From: Rhizocola hellebori
GTDB taxonomy: Bacteria > Actinomycetota > Actinomycetes > Mycobacteriales > Micromonosporaceae
Reading direction: 5' to 3'
NCBI RefSeq assembly: GCF_016862955.1
Contig: NZ_BONY01000001.1
Location: 372,001-436,000, forward strand
DNA: 64,000 bases
Part shown: piece after piece, positions 33,802-43,349 of the stretch
How the letters are laid out: every line of letters begins with the position of its first letter
Position numbering within the stretch: the stretch's first letter is position 1
Made by a program: the position numbers and the translations under genes
Notes under the pieces: model-generated
Seen by the model: only the letters and a program-made list of their open reading frames with translations
Databases searched by the model: none
Told to the model about the DNA's origin: nothing

Positions 33802-34236
33802 ATGAAATTTAGGACCCGCGTTGAGCCTCCGGAGCCCATGAGAGGGCTGGAAATTCCGCAAAAGATTGTGGAGGCGCTCGGTGCAGGCGGACGGCCGCCG
33901 GTGACGATCACGATCAACGGGCATTCATGGAAGAGCCGAGTCGCTATCATGCGCGGCCGGCACCTGCTCGGCCTGAGCAACGCCAATCGGCAAGCCGCCG
34001 GTGTCGTGACCGGCGACGAGGTTGAGGTCGAGATAGAACTTGATACCGAGCCCCGTGTCGTGATCGAGCCCCCGGACTTCGCCCGTGCTCTGGACGCCGA
34101 CCCGGTCGCCCGGGCCGCCTACGACCGTCTCGCTTACAGCCACAAGCGCGAGCACGTGAGCGCTATCGAACGCGCGAAGAAGCCCGAAACGCGCACACGG
34201 CGGATCGAGAAGGCCATCACCACGCTGCGGGACTGA
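33802..34236 (+). CDS. YdeI/OmpD-associated-like protein (DUF1905 + YdeI C-terminus)
   Basis: A 144-residue cytoplasmic protein. The N-terminal half (IPQKIVEALGAGGRPPVTIT, INGHSWKSRVAIMRGRHLLGL) is a DUF1905-type beta barrel with the phrase GDEVEVEIELD. The C-terminal part (ALDADPVARAAYDRLAYSHKREHV, then RRIEKAITTLRD) is the helical 'bacteriocin-protection, YdeI' motif. The ATG follows GGTGGAGGGAG. In other bacteria the C-terminal motif was linked to resistance to cationic peptides; that role here is not shown. Confidence 0.85.
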   Translation: MKFRTRVEPPEPMRGLEIPQKIVEALGAGGRPPVTITINGHSWKSRVAIMRGRHLLGLSNANRQAAGVVTGDEVEVEIELDTEPRVVIEPPDFARALDADPVARAAYDRLAYSHKREHVSAIERAKKPETRTRRIEKAITTLRD

Positions 34237-34430
34237 CGACCCACATGTTTCGATCCATCCAATTCGGAGCTACACCGTTAGATCCACAGTCCCCGCCGCC
34301 GAACCCGGCTCACCCACCGCCCACCCCCTCGCTCTGCTTGCCTCCTGGCCACCACCAACGACACCCCGGCCGGAACAGACCACAACGCGCGGGCAATAGA
34401 CACACGTTCCACGTAGTGGTCTGACCAAAA

Positions 34431-34465
34431 GGGTTGGTGGACAGCGTCTACGCCGCCACCAACCC
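34431..34465 (-). terminator. Terminator of the rhamnosidase-like gene
   Basis: GGGTTGGTGG and its complement form a 10-bp stem with a 15-nt loop. Read leftward it is followed by TTTT, so it fits an intrinsic terminator for the gene whose stop is at 34480. Confidence 0.7.
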
Positions 34466-34479
34466 CATGCCGGTTAGCG

Positions 34480-37400
34480 CTAGCCGGTGCTTCTCAGCGA
34501 CGCGATGACGGCGTCAGTTTCTCGGACCAGGGCGTCGCGTGCGCCCGCATCCCTGACGACGTGCGGGTCGTTGGCGAGTCGCTTGAAGTCCTCCAGCTGC
34601 CTGATGGCTTCTGACTCACGGCCCAGCAGGGCAAGAATCGCCGCTACCGCGATCCGCACCTGCAACTTGACCGAGCCGATGATGCCGATCTTCCCCTGTG
34701 CGGTGAAGGCCGCCACGAGCTTGCTGAGCGAAGCGAGCGTCGCCGGCGCGGAGCTGAACTCGAATCGTCCTTCACCGACGCGGTACACGTCATAGTTGCC
34801 ACTGCGGCGCAGCAAGGTGGCGCTGCCGGCCAGCACCTGGCTGGTGCTGGTGTCGGCGGTGGCCAGCGGCACCCAGACCTCTCCGCTCGTGCCCGACGGC
34901 GAGACGACCTGCATGTGGAACTGGCCGTCCGCGACATCTTGAGCCCACTTCACCGACAGGGCGCCATAGCGTGTCGGTACTTGTCCTTGCGCCCAGGCGA
35001 GGTCGGTGGGTTGGGGCTTGACTGTCCAGCTCCGGTAGCCCGGATCGACTGCTGTCGAGCCGAGGACAGCCTCGGTGAGGATCTGCGTCGGGCCGGCGCC
35101 CCACGCGTGGGCCAGGCTGTCGAACCCGCGGCTGGGCAAGCCGTTGCTCAGGACGAATTCCCAGAAGGTACCGGTGTAATAGCCGCTGTTGGGGTCGACC
35201 TGCAAACCCCATAGGCGCCGCAACAGTTCCAGCGCACCGGCCGCGTCGTTGCTGCGGATGCGGGCCATCATCTCCCAGGTGTTGTTCAGGGGTTCGATGG
35301 TGTGGCCGAAGGGATCGGTCATGCTGGGCGCCGGCTGGGTGATCTCGCTGCCGTGCGGCTGCCACCGTTCCTTGAAGTAGGTCAGGATGGGGGAAACCTT
35401 GTCCGGCGCGGCGACACCCAGCCGGATCGCGTTCATGTTCGCGTCGAGCGGGAAGACGTTGGGCCGGGTGTCGGTGTGCTGGTACAAACCGGCGGTCTGG
35501 TTGAACAGCCGCGAGTTGATGGCCTCCTTGAGTGCGGCCGCTTTTTGGGTGTACTCGGCCACCTTCTCCGGTGTGCCGACGTGGCTTTCCAGCCACGTCA
35601 TCTCCTGGAGCAGCTCGTAGTAGGCGAGGCTGTATTCGGTGACCTCGCCGGTTTGGGTGGTCTGCCAGTAATCGTTGTCGTTGGTAACGATCAGGCCGTT
35701 GGCGTTCACTCTCGACCCGTGATAGGCCGTTGCTGCTTCGAGTTTGGGCAGCAGCCCGGCCAGGTATTCGGTGTCGCCGGTGTAGCGGTAGTACTGGACC
35801 GCGATGATGGCCGAATAGGCGGAGTAGGTGACCGCGTAATCGAAGGCGCCACAACCTCGGAAGCCGACCGCGCTGGTGAGGCGGCCGGTTGCGGCCTGTA
35901 GGTTGACGATGCTGTCGATCGATCCCCTGACATAGGGATGGCTGTTGGAGCCGATCGAGATCATGGCGACCGGGTCGGTGACCATGAGGTCGCCGGACCA
36001 TACCGCCCGGTCGCGTTTGGCGCCGTCGAAGAAGACCGGCACGGTGAAGCAGGGCGCCACGCCTACCGGCACCATGTCCATCTGCGCGGTGTAGGCGCCC
36101 GCGTACCACATCCGGTTGAACTGGTCGTCGCTGGACAGGAACCAGCCCTCGTACTTGTCCGCCGGTGCGCGGTAGGCCTTGAAGTTCAGGCCGGCGCTGG
36201 TCAAGGTGACCGTGCCCGGGGTGGTCAGTTCGATCGATTCGAAGCGGAATCCGCCGCGGAGACCGCCGGTGTAGGTCTGCGGGGTGGTGATGGACAGGTT
36301 GATCTGCGCGCCGTTGTCGTTGACGTAAGTCCCGGTTCCGGTCAGGGTCGTCCCCGCCGGGTAGGGGTTGGTCAGTGCGGGGGTGAACGAAATCCCTGAG
36401 CCTGCACTGGAAACGGTCTCCCCGGTGCGGTGCGCGCCGGTGAGCGCGGGCGTGAAGGTGATGCCGCTGCCTGCGCCGCGGATCGTGGTCCCCGACGCGT
36501 GCGCAAGGTCCAGCGCTGGCGAGAAGGTGATACCCGTGCCGGGTGAAGCGAGCGTGCTCAGCGTGGTGTGCGGGTTGGCCAGTGCCGGGGTGAATGTCAC
36601 GCCTGTCCCTGGTTTGGTCAGATCCAGCACGGCCGCGCCCACGTCGTACACATTGGACAGTGGTGTGGTCAGGGTGAGCCCGGAGCCGGTGGGCCCGGCC
36701 GTGCCGACGGTCTGGATGACTTTGGTCTCGCGGCTCGCGCCAGCACCGACCGAAATCGTGTCCCCCACGGCGAATCCCGCCACGCTCGCCACCCTCAGTG
36801 TGGTCGGCCCGGGCGGCTCGGTGACGTTGAAGTTCCAGGGCGCGATCCCGTAGGCACCGCTGATCGCCGCCGCGGGCCACGAGGAGTCGTCGAAGCCGGC
36901 GGTGTTCCACCCGGCCGGAGGTGTCGCAGGTGTGCCGGCCAGCGCCTTCCACGAGGCGTCGGTGACGATCCGGGTCCCGTCGAGTTCGGCTGCCGCGATG
37001 ACGCTGCCCGCACCGCCGCTGTTGAACGGCGCGATGGCGATCACGTTGGTACCCGGCACGAGCAGAGACTTGATGTCCGAGATCTGCGAGGTGCGCCAGG
37101 CGTTGTTGGCCCCGGCGGAGCTGGACACCTGAACGCCGTTGACGTATGTCGCATGTCCATCGTCGGCGTTGACCCGCAGCACAGCGCTAGCCAGCGCCGC
37201 CGGATCGGCAACGTTGAACGTCTTGCGCAGATAGATGGTCCCGGGCGGCGTGACGGTGCTTGCCCCCGCGACGTTCCAGACCCAGTTCGCACCGGCCAGC
37301 GCGGGCACCGGCTGTCCGGAGTTGACGTTCTGTGCCGCTACAGTGCTGTTGGTGCCCGCGGTGCCGACCTGGGTGATGGTGACATGGTCTTGGCCCGGCC

Positions 37401-38403
37401 CGGGATCGATGTCGATCTCGCCGCCCACCGTCAGGCCGCTGACACTCGTCACTTTAACATTCGTGTCACCGACGGCCGCCGCATCGAACAGCTGCGATGT
37501 TGTCGCGGCAGTACCGACGCTGCTGACCGTGCGCACTTCAAGCCCGGCACCGGAATCGAGCAGCAGACGCTGACCGGTGGCGAACCCGGCCACGTTTGCC
37601 ACCTTGAGGTTGGTCGCTCCCCCGGCCACCGGATACACCACGGTGGTCGGAGCGCCTGCGGAGGTGCCCACCGCCGTGATGGTGACCGTCTCGGAGCCAA
37701 GGGTCAAAGGACTGCCTATGGTGTACCCGGCAACGCCTGCGACATTGACATTTGTGTCCCCCGGCGAGGCCAGCAGGACCAGCGAGGTGTTGGGCGCGGC
37801 GGCGGACCCGACCGCGGTCACGGTCCGGGTCTCGGTGCCGAGCACGATTGGGGAGCCGACGTAGAACGGCGTGGCAGCAGCGACTTTGACGTTCACCGCA
37901 CCGGCGTTCGCCTCACGCGACAGCGTCGTCGTGGTGTTGGTGTTGAGGAAAGGCAGGGCTTCGCTGGTGGAGATGCGCAGGTTGTTGGTCGTGGCGGGCG
38001 GTGCCGGCGTGCTTGCCGAGACAACGGCGAACGGTGTTCCTCCCATCTCCTGGCCGTAGTCCAGGACGATGATGGCGGGCTGCCCGCCGGGTTCCACTGT
38101 CATCACCGTCGCGCCACTGCCATCCGTGAGCGCCTGCGCGTTGGTCACGGCGCCATGGGTGCGGACAATTCTGACCGGCTTGACGTCATCGTTGGACGGT
38201 CCGGGCACAAGGCGTTGCCAGTCAGGATTTTCCGGCCAAGTAGGCAGACCGCTTGCGTCATGTAGGCCAGAGGTGGGTGCTTGCGAACCGGCCGAGGCCG
38301 AGCCCGCGGGAAGCACAGCGACGAGCATTCCGATCAACGCCATGACCGCGGTGCGCCGCCCGTGGCGATCTAAGCGTTCCCATAACATCCCGTGAAGCCG
38401 CAT
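34480..38403 (-). CDS. Secreted alpha-L-rhamnosidase-like six-hairpin hydrolase, large form
   Basis: A 1307-residue protein starting at ATG after GAAGGAGATCCC. It has a signal peptide (to about residue 40), then a domain shared with the paralogue at 38473. Residues about 153-690 are an extra block inserted into that domain: four to five VGSPIxLGxETxTVTAVG-type repeats, a jelly-roll like the rhamnosidase N-domain (GTIYLRKTFN, ATYVNGVQV), and four ITFTPAL units. The (alpha/alpha)6 catalytic part follows (KRDRAVWSGDLM, GFRGCGAFDYAV, NDNDYWQT, NTWEMMARI, LAHAWGAGPT). The last about 80 residues resemble a FIMAH-type helical domain. It most likely removes terminal rhamnose from plant glycans; exact specificity is inferred. 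The general-acid motif differs from classic GH78 (RDR in place of RDE). Confidence 0.8.
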   Translation of the reverse strand: MRLHGMLWERLDRHGRRTAVMALIGMLVAVLPAGSASAGSQAPTSGLHDASGLPTWPENPDWQRLVPGPSNDDVKPVRIVRTHGAVTNAQALTDGSGATVMTVEPGGQPAIIVLDYGQEMGGTPFAVVSASTPAPPATTNNLRISTSEALPFLNTNTTTTLSREANAGAVNVKVAAATPFYVGSPIVLGTETRTVTAVGSAAAPNTSLVLLASPGDTNVNVAGVAGYTIGSPLTLGSETVTITAVGTSAGAPTTVVYPVAGGATNLKVANVAGFATGQRLLLDSGAGLEVRTVSSVGTAATTSQLFDAAAVGDTNVKVTSVSGLTVGGEIDIDPGPGQDHVTITQVGTAGTNSTVAAQNVNSGQPVPALAGANWVWNVAGASTVTPPGTIYLRKTFNVADPAALASAVLRVNADDGHATYVNGVQVSSSAGANNAWRTSQISDIKSLLVPGTNVIAIAPFNSGGAGSVIAAAELDGTRIVTDASWKALAGTPATPPAGWNTAGFDDSSWPAAAISGAYGIAPWNFNVTEPPGPTTLRVASVAGFAVGDTISVGAGASRETKVIQTVGTAGPTGSGLTLTTPLSNVYDVGAAVLDLTKPGTGVTFTPALANPHTTLSTLASPGTGITFSPALDLAHASGTTIRGAGSGITFTPALTGAHRTGETVSSAGSGISFTPALTNPYPAGTTLTGTGTYVNDNGAQINLSITTPQTYTGGLRGGFRFESIELTTPGTVTLTSAGLNFKAYRAPADKYEGWFLSSDDQFNRMWYAGAYTAQMDMVPVGVAPCFTVPVFFDGAKRDRAVWSGDLMVTDPVAMISIGSNSHPYVRGSIDSIVNLQAATGRLTSAVGFRGCGAFDYAVTYSAYSAIIAVQYYRYTGDTEYLAGLLPKLEAATAYHGSRVNANGLIVTNDNDYWQTTQTGEVTEYSLAYYELLQEMTWLESHVGTPEKVAEYTQKAAALKEAINSRLFNQTAGLYQHTDTRPNVFPLDANMNAIRLGVAAPDKVSPILTYFKERWQPHGSEITQPAPSMTDPFGHTIEPLNNTWEMMARIRSNDAAGALELLRRLWGLQVDPNSGYYTGTFWEFVLSNGLPSRGFDSLAHAWGAGPTQILTEAVLGSTAVDPGYRSWTVKPQPTDLAWAQGQVPTRYGALSVKWAQDVADGQFHMQVVSPSGTSGEVWVPLATADTSTSQVLAGSATLLRRSGNYDVYRVGEGRFEFSSAPATLASLSKLVAAFTAQGKIGIIGSVKLQVRIAVAAILALLGRESEAIRQLEDFKRLANDPHVVRDAGARDALVRETDAVIASLRSTG
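36333..37944 (-). repeat. About 1.6-kb repeat-rich block inserted in the rhamnosidase-like gene
   Basis: Against the paralogue at 38473 the match runs up to RISTSEA(L/I) and resumes at (Y/F)VNDNG(A/S)QIN. The stretch between is about 540 residues here but only about 10 there. It encodes VGxxI-type repeats near residues 170-350 and 535-590, a jelly-roll near 370-525, and four (G)xGITFTPAL units near 598-688. Coordinates are estimated from residue counts. Confidence 0.7.
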
Positions 38404-38431
38404 GGGATCTCCTTCGTTTGCAAAGGGCGAT

Positions 38432-38466
38432 GGCCGGCCAGGGCGCAGATCCCGCCCCGGCCGGCC
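38432..38466 (-). terminator. Terminator of the CBM6 rhamnosidase-like gene
   Basis: GGCCGGCCAGGGCG and CGCCCCGGCCGGCC pair over 14 bp with one mismatch and a 7-nt loop, 6 bp beyond the stop at 38473. It separates the two rhamnosidase-like genes, which read the same way. Confidence 0.7.
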
Positions 38467-38472
38467 GGTGTA

Positions 38473-40944
38473 TCAGGACTTGACGAAGGTGAATTCGTCG
38501 ACGTCGAACAGGTTGCCGGTACCGGCGAAGGTCAGGTAGACGTTCGCGGTGCCGGCGGGCACGCCGGAAAGCGTTGTGGTGACGTTGGTGTAGGTGTCCC
38601 AGCCGCCGGTGGAGGGCACGCTGACCGAGCCGATGATGGTGCCGGTCTGCGACCCGGTGCGCACCTGCAACGTGCCGCCGTTGCCGCCTGAGGAAACCCG
38701 CGCCCGCAAGGACACGGCCCCACCGACGTTGACGTTGTTGTAACCCGCCCAGTCCCCCGCGGCGATGTAGCCCAGCCGCGCGCCGCCATTGGCGCCGCTG
38801 GCGCTGACGGCCTGCACCCCGCTCTGCGAGCTGAAGGATTCAGCCTGCACGGTCACGTTGGTGCCGGGCTGGCTGGACGGGGACGAGGTGGGCGAGACCG
38901 ACGGAGACGGCGTCGCTCCCGAAGGCCCGGAGCTGAACGAGAACGTTCCGGCGCCCACCGTGTAGATGTCGTAAAGCCCGCTGCGCCGCACGAAGTTGGC
39001 GCCGGCCGTCAGCGCGGAACTGACGCTGCCCGCCGAGGCGAGCGGCACCCACACCTCCCCGCTGGTACCGCTCGGTGAGGTCACCTGGAGGTGGAACTGG
39101 CTGGCGGTGTCCTGTGCCCACCTGACGATCAGGGAGCCGTTGGCCGTGGGAACCTGGCCCTGGGCCCAGGCGAGGTTGGCCTGATGCGGCTTTACCTGCC
39201 AGGTGGAGTAGCCCGGGTTGACGGCGGTGGCCCCCAGGACCGATTCGGTGAGCACCTGGGTCGGGCCTGCTCCCCAGGCATGCGCGAGACTGTCGAATCC
39301 ACGGTCGGGCAGTCCGTCGCTCATGACGAATTCCCAGAACGTGCCCGTGTAGAACCCGCTGTTCGGATCGACCTGAAGCCCCCAGAGGCGGCGCATGAGC
39401 TCGAGCGCGCCGGCGGTGTCGTCGGCCTGCATCCGCGCCATCATTTCCCAGGTGTTGTTGAGCGGCTCGATGGTGTGCCCATACGGGTCGGTCATGCTGG
39501 GAGATGGTTGCGTGATCGGGCTTCCGTGGGCCTGCCAGCGGCTCCTGAAGTAGCTCAGGATGCCCGGCACGCTTGCCGGTGTCGCCACCCCGAGGCGGAT
39601 GGCGTTCATGTTCGCGTCGAGCGGGAAGACGTTGGTCCGAGTGTTGGTGTGCACGTAGAGGCCGGCGCTCGCGTTCCACAACCGGGAGTTGATCGCGGTC
39701 CTGAGCGCGTTGGCCCGGTTGGTGTAGTCGGTGACCCTGGCCGCCGTACCGACCCTGCCCTCCAGCCAGATCATGTTCTGGAGCAGCTCGTAGTAGGCGA
39801 GGCTGTACTCGGTGACCTCGCCGCTCTGGCTGGTCTGCCAGTAGTCGTTGTCGTTGGTGACGATCAGGCCGTTGGCGTCGAGCCGGGTCGCGTGATACGC
39901 CGTCGCGTTCTCCAGCCTTGGCAACAGCGACGTGATGTACGCGGTGTCGCCGGTGTATCGGTAGTACTGGACCGCGATGATGGCCGAGTAGGCCGAATAG
40001 GTGACGGCGTAATCGAAGGCGCCGCATCCCCGGAAGCCGACCGCACTGGTCAGCCGGCCGTTGGACGCCTGCAGGTTCATGATGGCGCTGATGGAGCCCC
40101 GAACGTAAGGCCCGCTGTTGGTGCCCAGCGACAGCTGCGCCACCGGATTGGTGATCATGAGGTCGCCGGACCAGATGGCCCGGTCACGCTTGGCGCCGTC
40201 GAAGATGACCGGCTGGGTGAAGCAGGAGGCGACACCGGTGGGGACCATGTCCATCTGGGTGGTGTAGGCCCCGGCGTACCACATCCGGTTGAGCTGGTCG
40301 TCGCTGGACATGAACCAGCCCTGGTACTGGGCTGGGCCGGCGCGGTAGGCCCGGAAGTTCAACCCGGCCGCGGTCAGGCTGACGGTTCCTGCGGTCCGCA
40401 GCTCGATGGCCATGAACCGGAAGCCGCCGCGCAACGCACCGGTGTACCGCTGCGCGCTGGTAACCGTGAAGTTGATTTGCGAGCCGTTGTCGTTGACGAA
40501 CGCCCCGCTGCTGTTGGTGAGAAATCCGATCGCCTCGCTGGTGGATATCCGGACCGTGTTCGACGCGGGCGTGGACGCCGACACCGTGACGTAAGGCGTT
40601 CCGCCCACCTCTTTGCCGAAGTCGAGAACGATCGCGGCGGGCTGGCCTCCGGACGGGACGGTAATGACGGTGGTACCGGTGCCCTGGACCAGCGCCGCGG
40701 CGTTGGTCACCGAGCCTTGTGTGCGCACGACGCTCACGGGCCTTACGTCGTCGCTGGACGGCCCCGGCACAAGGCTTTGCCAGTTCGGGTTCGCCGGCCA
40801 GGTCGGCAAGGCCGCCACCGAAGGGCTTGCCGGCATCAGAATCGTGACCGCCACGGCCACCACCACACTGACCACGGCGCAGATCAGAGCTTTGGCAGAT
40901 GTCCGCAAGCGCGGGTGTTGCCTTGAGAATTCGCCATCGTGCAT
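38473..40944 (-). CDS. Secreted alpha-L-rhamnosidase-like hydrolase with CBM6
   Basis: An 823-residue protein. The ATG at 40944 follows AGGAGGATCCTC; an ATG 24 bp upstream lacks such a site. A signal peptide (residues about 18-43) precedes a beta domain (LPTWPANPNWQSLVPGPSSD, RISTSEAIGFL). The (alpha/alpha)6 catalytic domain spans about residues 200-620 with KRDRAIWSGDLM, CGAFDYAVTYSAYSAI, NDNDYWQT, NTWEMMARM and LAHAWGAGPT. A Pro/Ser linker (TPSPSVSPTSSPSS) leads to a C-terminal carbohydrate-binding module of family 6 (VQAESFSSQSGVQ, DWAGYNNVNVG, FAGTGNLFDVDEF). It is a shorter paralogue of the gene at 34480, which lacks CBM6 but has an insertion. It follows the GH3 gene by 75 bp. Confidence 0.85.
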   Translation of the reverse strand: MHDGEFSRQHPRLRTSAKALICAVVSVVVAVAVTILMPASPSVAALPTWPANPNWQSLVPGPSSDDVRPVSVVRTQGSVTNAAALVQGTGTTVITVPSGGQPAAIVLDFGKEVGGTPYVTVSASTPASNTVRISTSEAIGFLTNSSGAFVNDNGSQINFTVTSAQRYTGALRGGFRFMAIELRTAGTVSLTAAGLNFRAYRAGPAQYQGWFMSSDDQLNRMWYAGAYTTQMDMVPTGVASCFTQPVIFDGAKRDRAIWSGDLMITNPVAQLSLGTNSGPYVRGSISAIMNLQASNGRLTSAVGFRGCGAFDYAVTYSAYSAIIAVQYYRYTGDTAYITSLLPRLENATAYHATRLDANGLIVTNDNDYWQTSQSGEVTEYSLAYYELLQNMIWLEGRVGTAARVTDYTNRANALRTAINSRLWNASAGLYVHTNTRTNVFPLDANMNAIRLGVATPASVPGILSYFRSRWQAHGSPITQPSPSMTDPYGHTIEPLNNTWEMMARMQADDTAGALELMRRLWGLQVDPNSGFYTGTFWEFVMSDGLPDRGFDSLAHAWGAGPTQVLTESVLGATAVNPGYSTWQVKPHQANLAWAQGQVPTANGSLIVRWAQDTASQFHLQVTSPSGTSGEVWVPLASAGSVSSALTAGANFVRRSGLYDIYTVGAGTFSFSSGPSGATPSPSVSPTSSPSSQPGTNVTVQAESFSSQSGVQAVSASGANGGARLGYIAAGDWAGYNNVNVGGAVSLRARVSSGGNGGTLQVRTGSQTGTIIGSVSVPSTGGWDTYTNVTTTLSGVPAGTANVYLTFAGTGNLFDVDEFTFVKS

Positions 40945-41019
40945 GAGGATCCTCCTGTGTTTCGGCAACTGCAGTGCCGGCTCACCAGGCGTGGGCCGGC
41001 CAAGCCACGCAGGCGGGTA

Positions 41020-43320
41020 TTAGCGCGACTGTCGTGGTTGGATTCGTTGGGTCAGATCGGCGATGACCGCATGGTCGATTCCTGTGCCGGGGAAGGCGGC
41101 CAGGCTGTCGAGCGGGAAACCACCGATGACCTTGATGAGTTCCTCGTCGGCGAGGATGCCGCGGGGCCGGCCATCTTCGTCGGCGCCGAGCACTTCTTTG
41201 ATGGCGGCCGCGCCGGCAGGGTCGGCGAGCCACTCGTGCAGGGTGGCCATGCCATCGAGCCGAATGGCAAGCGGTGGCGTGCTGACGTCGACCGCCGTGA
41301 TAAGACGAAGGTCGCGTGAGGAAGCGCCGATGGCGATCTCGAACACGCCACCTTCGCAGACCCATCGATGACTGGCAGTCGACCAGTAGGACAGGTCACG
41401 TGCGTCGAGGTCGAACGTGACGCCGATCGCCTCGCCCGGCGCGAGGCCGACTTTCGTGAAGGCCTTCAGCTCGCGGACCGGCCTGGCCACCTGGGCCTGG
41501 GGGTCGCCGACGTAAAGCTGAACGACTTCCGCGCCGGCCCGCTCGCCTGTGTTGGTGACCGTGCAGGTCACCGTCAGAGCGAGATCGCCGTCTTCGGCTT
41601 GGCCGCTGACGGTGGCCGACAGATCGGTGTAGTGGAAGGTCGTGTAAGACAGGCCGTGGCCGAAGGGGTAACTGACCTCGCGGTCAAGCGCGTCGAAACC
41701 GCGGTAGCCGACGAAGACGCCTTCGCCGTAGCGGACATGGCCGGACTCGCCGGGGAAGTTGAGGTATGAGGGGCTGTCCTGCAAGCGCAGCGGCAGTGTC
41801 TCGGCGAGGCGGCCGCTGGGGTTTGCGGTGCCGAAGAGCAGATCGGCGACGGCGCCGCCGGCGGCCTGACCCGACAACCAGCACTCCAGAACCGCCCGGG
41901 CGTGATGTTCCCAGTCCGACAGCTGGATCGCCGAGCCGTTGGACAGCACGACGACCAGGTTCGGGTTGACGGCGGCAAGCCGTGGTATCAATGCGGTCTG
42001 GTTCGCCGGAAGCTCAATGTGCCGCCGGTCGAAGCCTTCCGACTCCTCGGCCGGGGGCAGGCCGAGAAACACCACGACAGTGCGGGCACGGCTGGCCAAG
42101 ACGACGGCTTCGGCCGCGAGTTCGCCGTCGTTGACATCGGCGTCGACGCCGAATCCGGCGGCGAAACCTATCTCCACACTGGCTGGCGCCGCCTTGCGCA
42201 GCTCGTCCAGCGGTATGTCGAGCGTGGTGGGATTGACCTGGGAGCTTCCGGCTCCCTGATACCGCGGCGTGCGGGCGAACTCGCCGATCACCGCGACGAG
42301 CTCACCCGCCTTTGGGCGCAGGGGCAAGATGCCCGCCTCGTTCTTCAGCAGCACCGCGCACTCGGCCGCAGCGGCTCTGGCCAAGGCGTGATGGGCGTCC
42401 ACGTTCACTCTGTCCGGTGTAGACACTGTGATACGGGCCTTGTCGACGAGTTGCAGGACGCGAAGAACCGCCTGGTCGACCACGCTTTCGTCGAGGGTGC
42501 CCGCACGCACCGCGGTCACGATCGCGACGTCACTCACGCCGAAGTTGGGTGGCATCTCCAGATCCAAACCCGCGGCAAGGGCGGCAACCCGATCGCGCAC
42601 CGCACCCCAGTCGGACATCACCAGGCCGCTGTATCCCCATTCCTGGCGCAGGATCTGATCCAGCAACCACTCGTTCTGCGACGCCCAGACACCGTTGATC
42701 TTGTTGTAGGCGCACATCACCGCCCAAGGGCCGGCTTGCGTGACGACGCGTTCGAACGCGGGCAGGTAGATCTCGCGCAGCGTGCGCTCGTCGACCTCCG
42801 CGCTGACGCGCAACCGGTCAGTCTCCTGGTTGTTGGCAGCGAAGTGCTTCACCGTGGCCCCAACACCTTGGCTCTGTATGCCCGCCACCACGGCCGCACC
42901 CAGTACCCCAGAAAGGAAAGGATCTTCAGAGAAGTATTCGAAGTTGCGGCCGCACAACGGGGAGCGCTTGATGTTGATCCCCGGACCCAGCACCACAGCG
43001 ACACCTTGGGCGCGCGCTTCCTCACCAATCGCTTGGCCGATACGAAACACCAGCTGCGGATCCCAGGACGACCCCAAAGCGGAGGCGGTCGGGAAACAGG
43101 TGGCCGGCAGGCTCCCGGAGATGCCGGCCTGATCCCCCTGATCGGGCTTGCGGCGCAGCCCGTGCGGCCCGTCGGAGACCATGATGGACGCGATGCCAAG
43201 CCGCGGCACAGCCGTGGTGTGCCACATGCCCGAGCCGAGACACAGCGCCGCTTTCTCCTCAAGGGTCAGCTCCGCCAGCAGGTCGGCAGCGTCGGCGTGC
43301 GCTTCGTGGGCGAAGGTCAT
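41020..43320 (-). CDS. GH3 beta-glucosidase
   Basis: A 766-residue glycoside hydrolase family 3 enzyme with no signal peptide, so cytoplasmic. The (beta/alpha)8 domain contains KHFAANNQETDR and the nucleophile Asp237 in GLVMSDWGAV. The C-terminal sandwich and fibronectin-III-like domain follow (FLGLPPAEESEGFDR, PFGHGLSYTTFHY). A further about 80 residues (MATLHEWLADPAGAAAIKEV) extend the C-terminus, as in some GH3 members. It probably cleaves beta-glucosides after rhamnose is removed from rutinoside-like substrates; this is inferred from the setting. A perfect LacI-type palindrome sits 18 bp before the ATG. Confidence 0.9.
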   Translation of the reverse strand: MTFAHEAHADAADLLAELTLEEKAALCLGSGMWHTTAVPRLGIASIMVSDGPHGLRRKPDQGDQAGISGSLPATCFPTASALGSSWDPQLVFRIGQAIGEEARAQGVAVVLGPGINIKRSPLCGRNFEYFSEDPFLSGVLGAAVVAGIQSQGVGATVKHFAANNQETDRLRVSAEVDERTLREIYLPAFERVVTQAGPWAVMCAYNKINGVWASQNEWLLDQILRQEWGYSGLVMSDWGAVRDRVAALAAGLDLEMPPNFGVSDVAIVTAVRAGTLDESVVDQAVLRVLQLVDKARITVSTPDRVNVDAHHALARAAAAECAVLLKNEAGILPLRPKAGELVAVIGEFARTPRYQGAGSSQVNPTTLDIPLDELRKAAPASVEIGFAAGFGVDADVNDGELAAEAVVLASRARTVVVFLGLPPAEESEGFDRRHIELPANQTALIPRLAAVNPNLVVVLSNGSAIQLSDWEHHARAVLECWLSGQAAGGAVADLLFGTANPSGRLAETLPLRLQDSPSYLNFPGESGHVRYGEGVFVGYRGFDALDREVSYPFGHGLSYTTFHYTDLSATVSGQAEDGDLALTVTCTVTNTGERAGAEVVQLYVGDPQAQVARPVRELKAFTKVGLAPGEAIGVTFDLDARDLSYWSTASHRWVCEGGVFEIAIGASSRDLRLITAVDVSTPPLAIRLDGMATLHEWLADPAGAAAIKEVLGADEDGRPRGILADEELIKVIGGFPLDSLAAFPGTGIDHAVIADLTQRIQPRQSR

Positions 43321-43337
43321 TTTGAGTCCATCTCGTT

Positions 43338-43349
43338 TGAAACGTTTCA
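43338..43349. promoter_or_regulatory. LacI-type operator before the GH3 gene
   Basis: TGAAACGTTTCA is a perfect 12-bp palindrome with a central CG, the form bound by LacI-family regulators. It overlaps the leader or promoter of the GH3 gene and fits TGAAnCGnTTCA, shared with the site at 48413 and loosely with those at 52012 and 52132. Confidence 0.75.

Noticed and set aside
36568-38265. A 565-codon rightward open frame
   Set aside because: Antisense to the repeat-rich rhamnosidase-like gene; composition and lack of motifs show a GC shadow.
39091-40926. A 611-codon rightward open frame
   Set aside because: Antisense to the CBM6 rhamnosidase-like gene; no motif and no ribosome site.
40969-41019. 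A terminator between the GH3 and CBM6 genes
   Set aside because: Only short stems (GCGTGG/CCACGC) are present, too weak to call; the genes may be cotranscribed.
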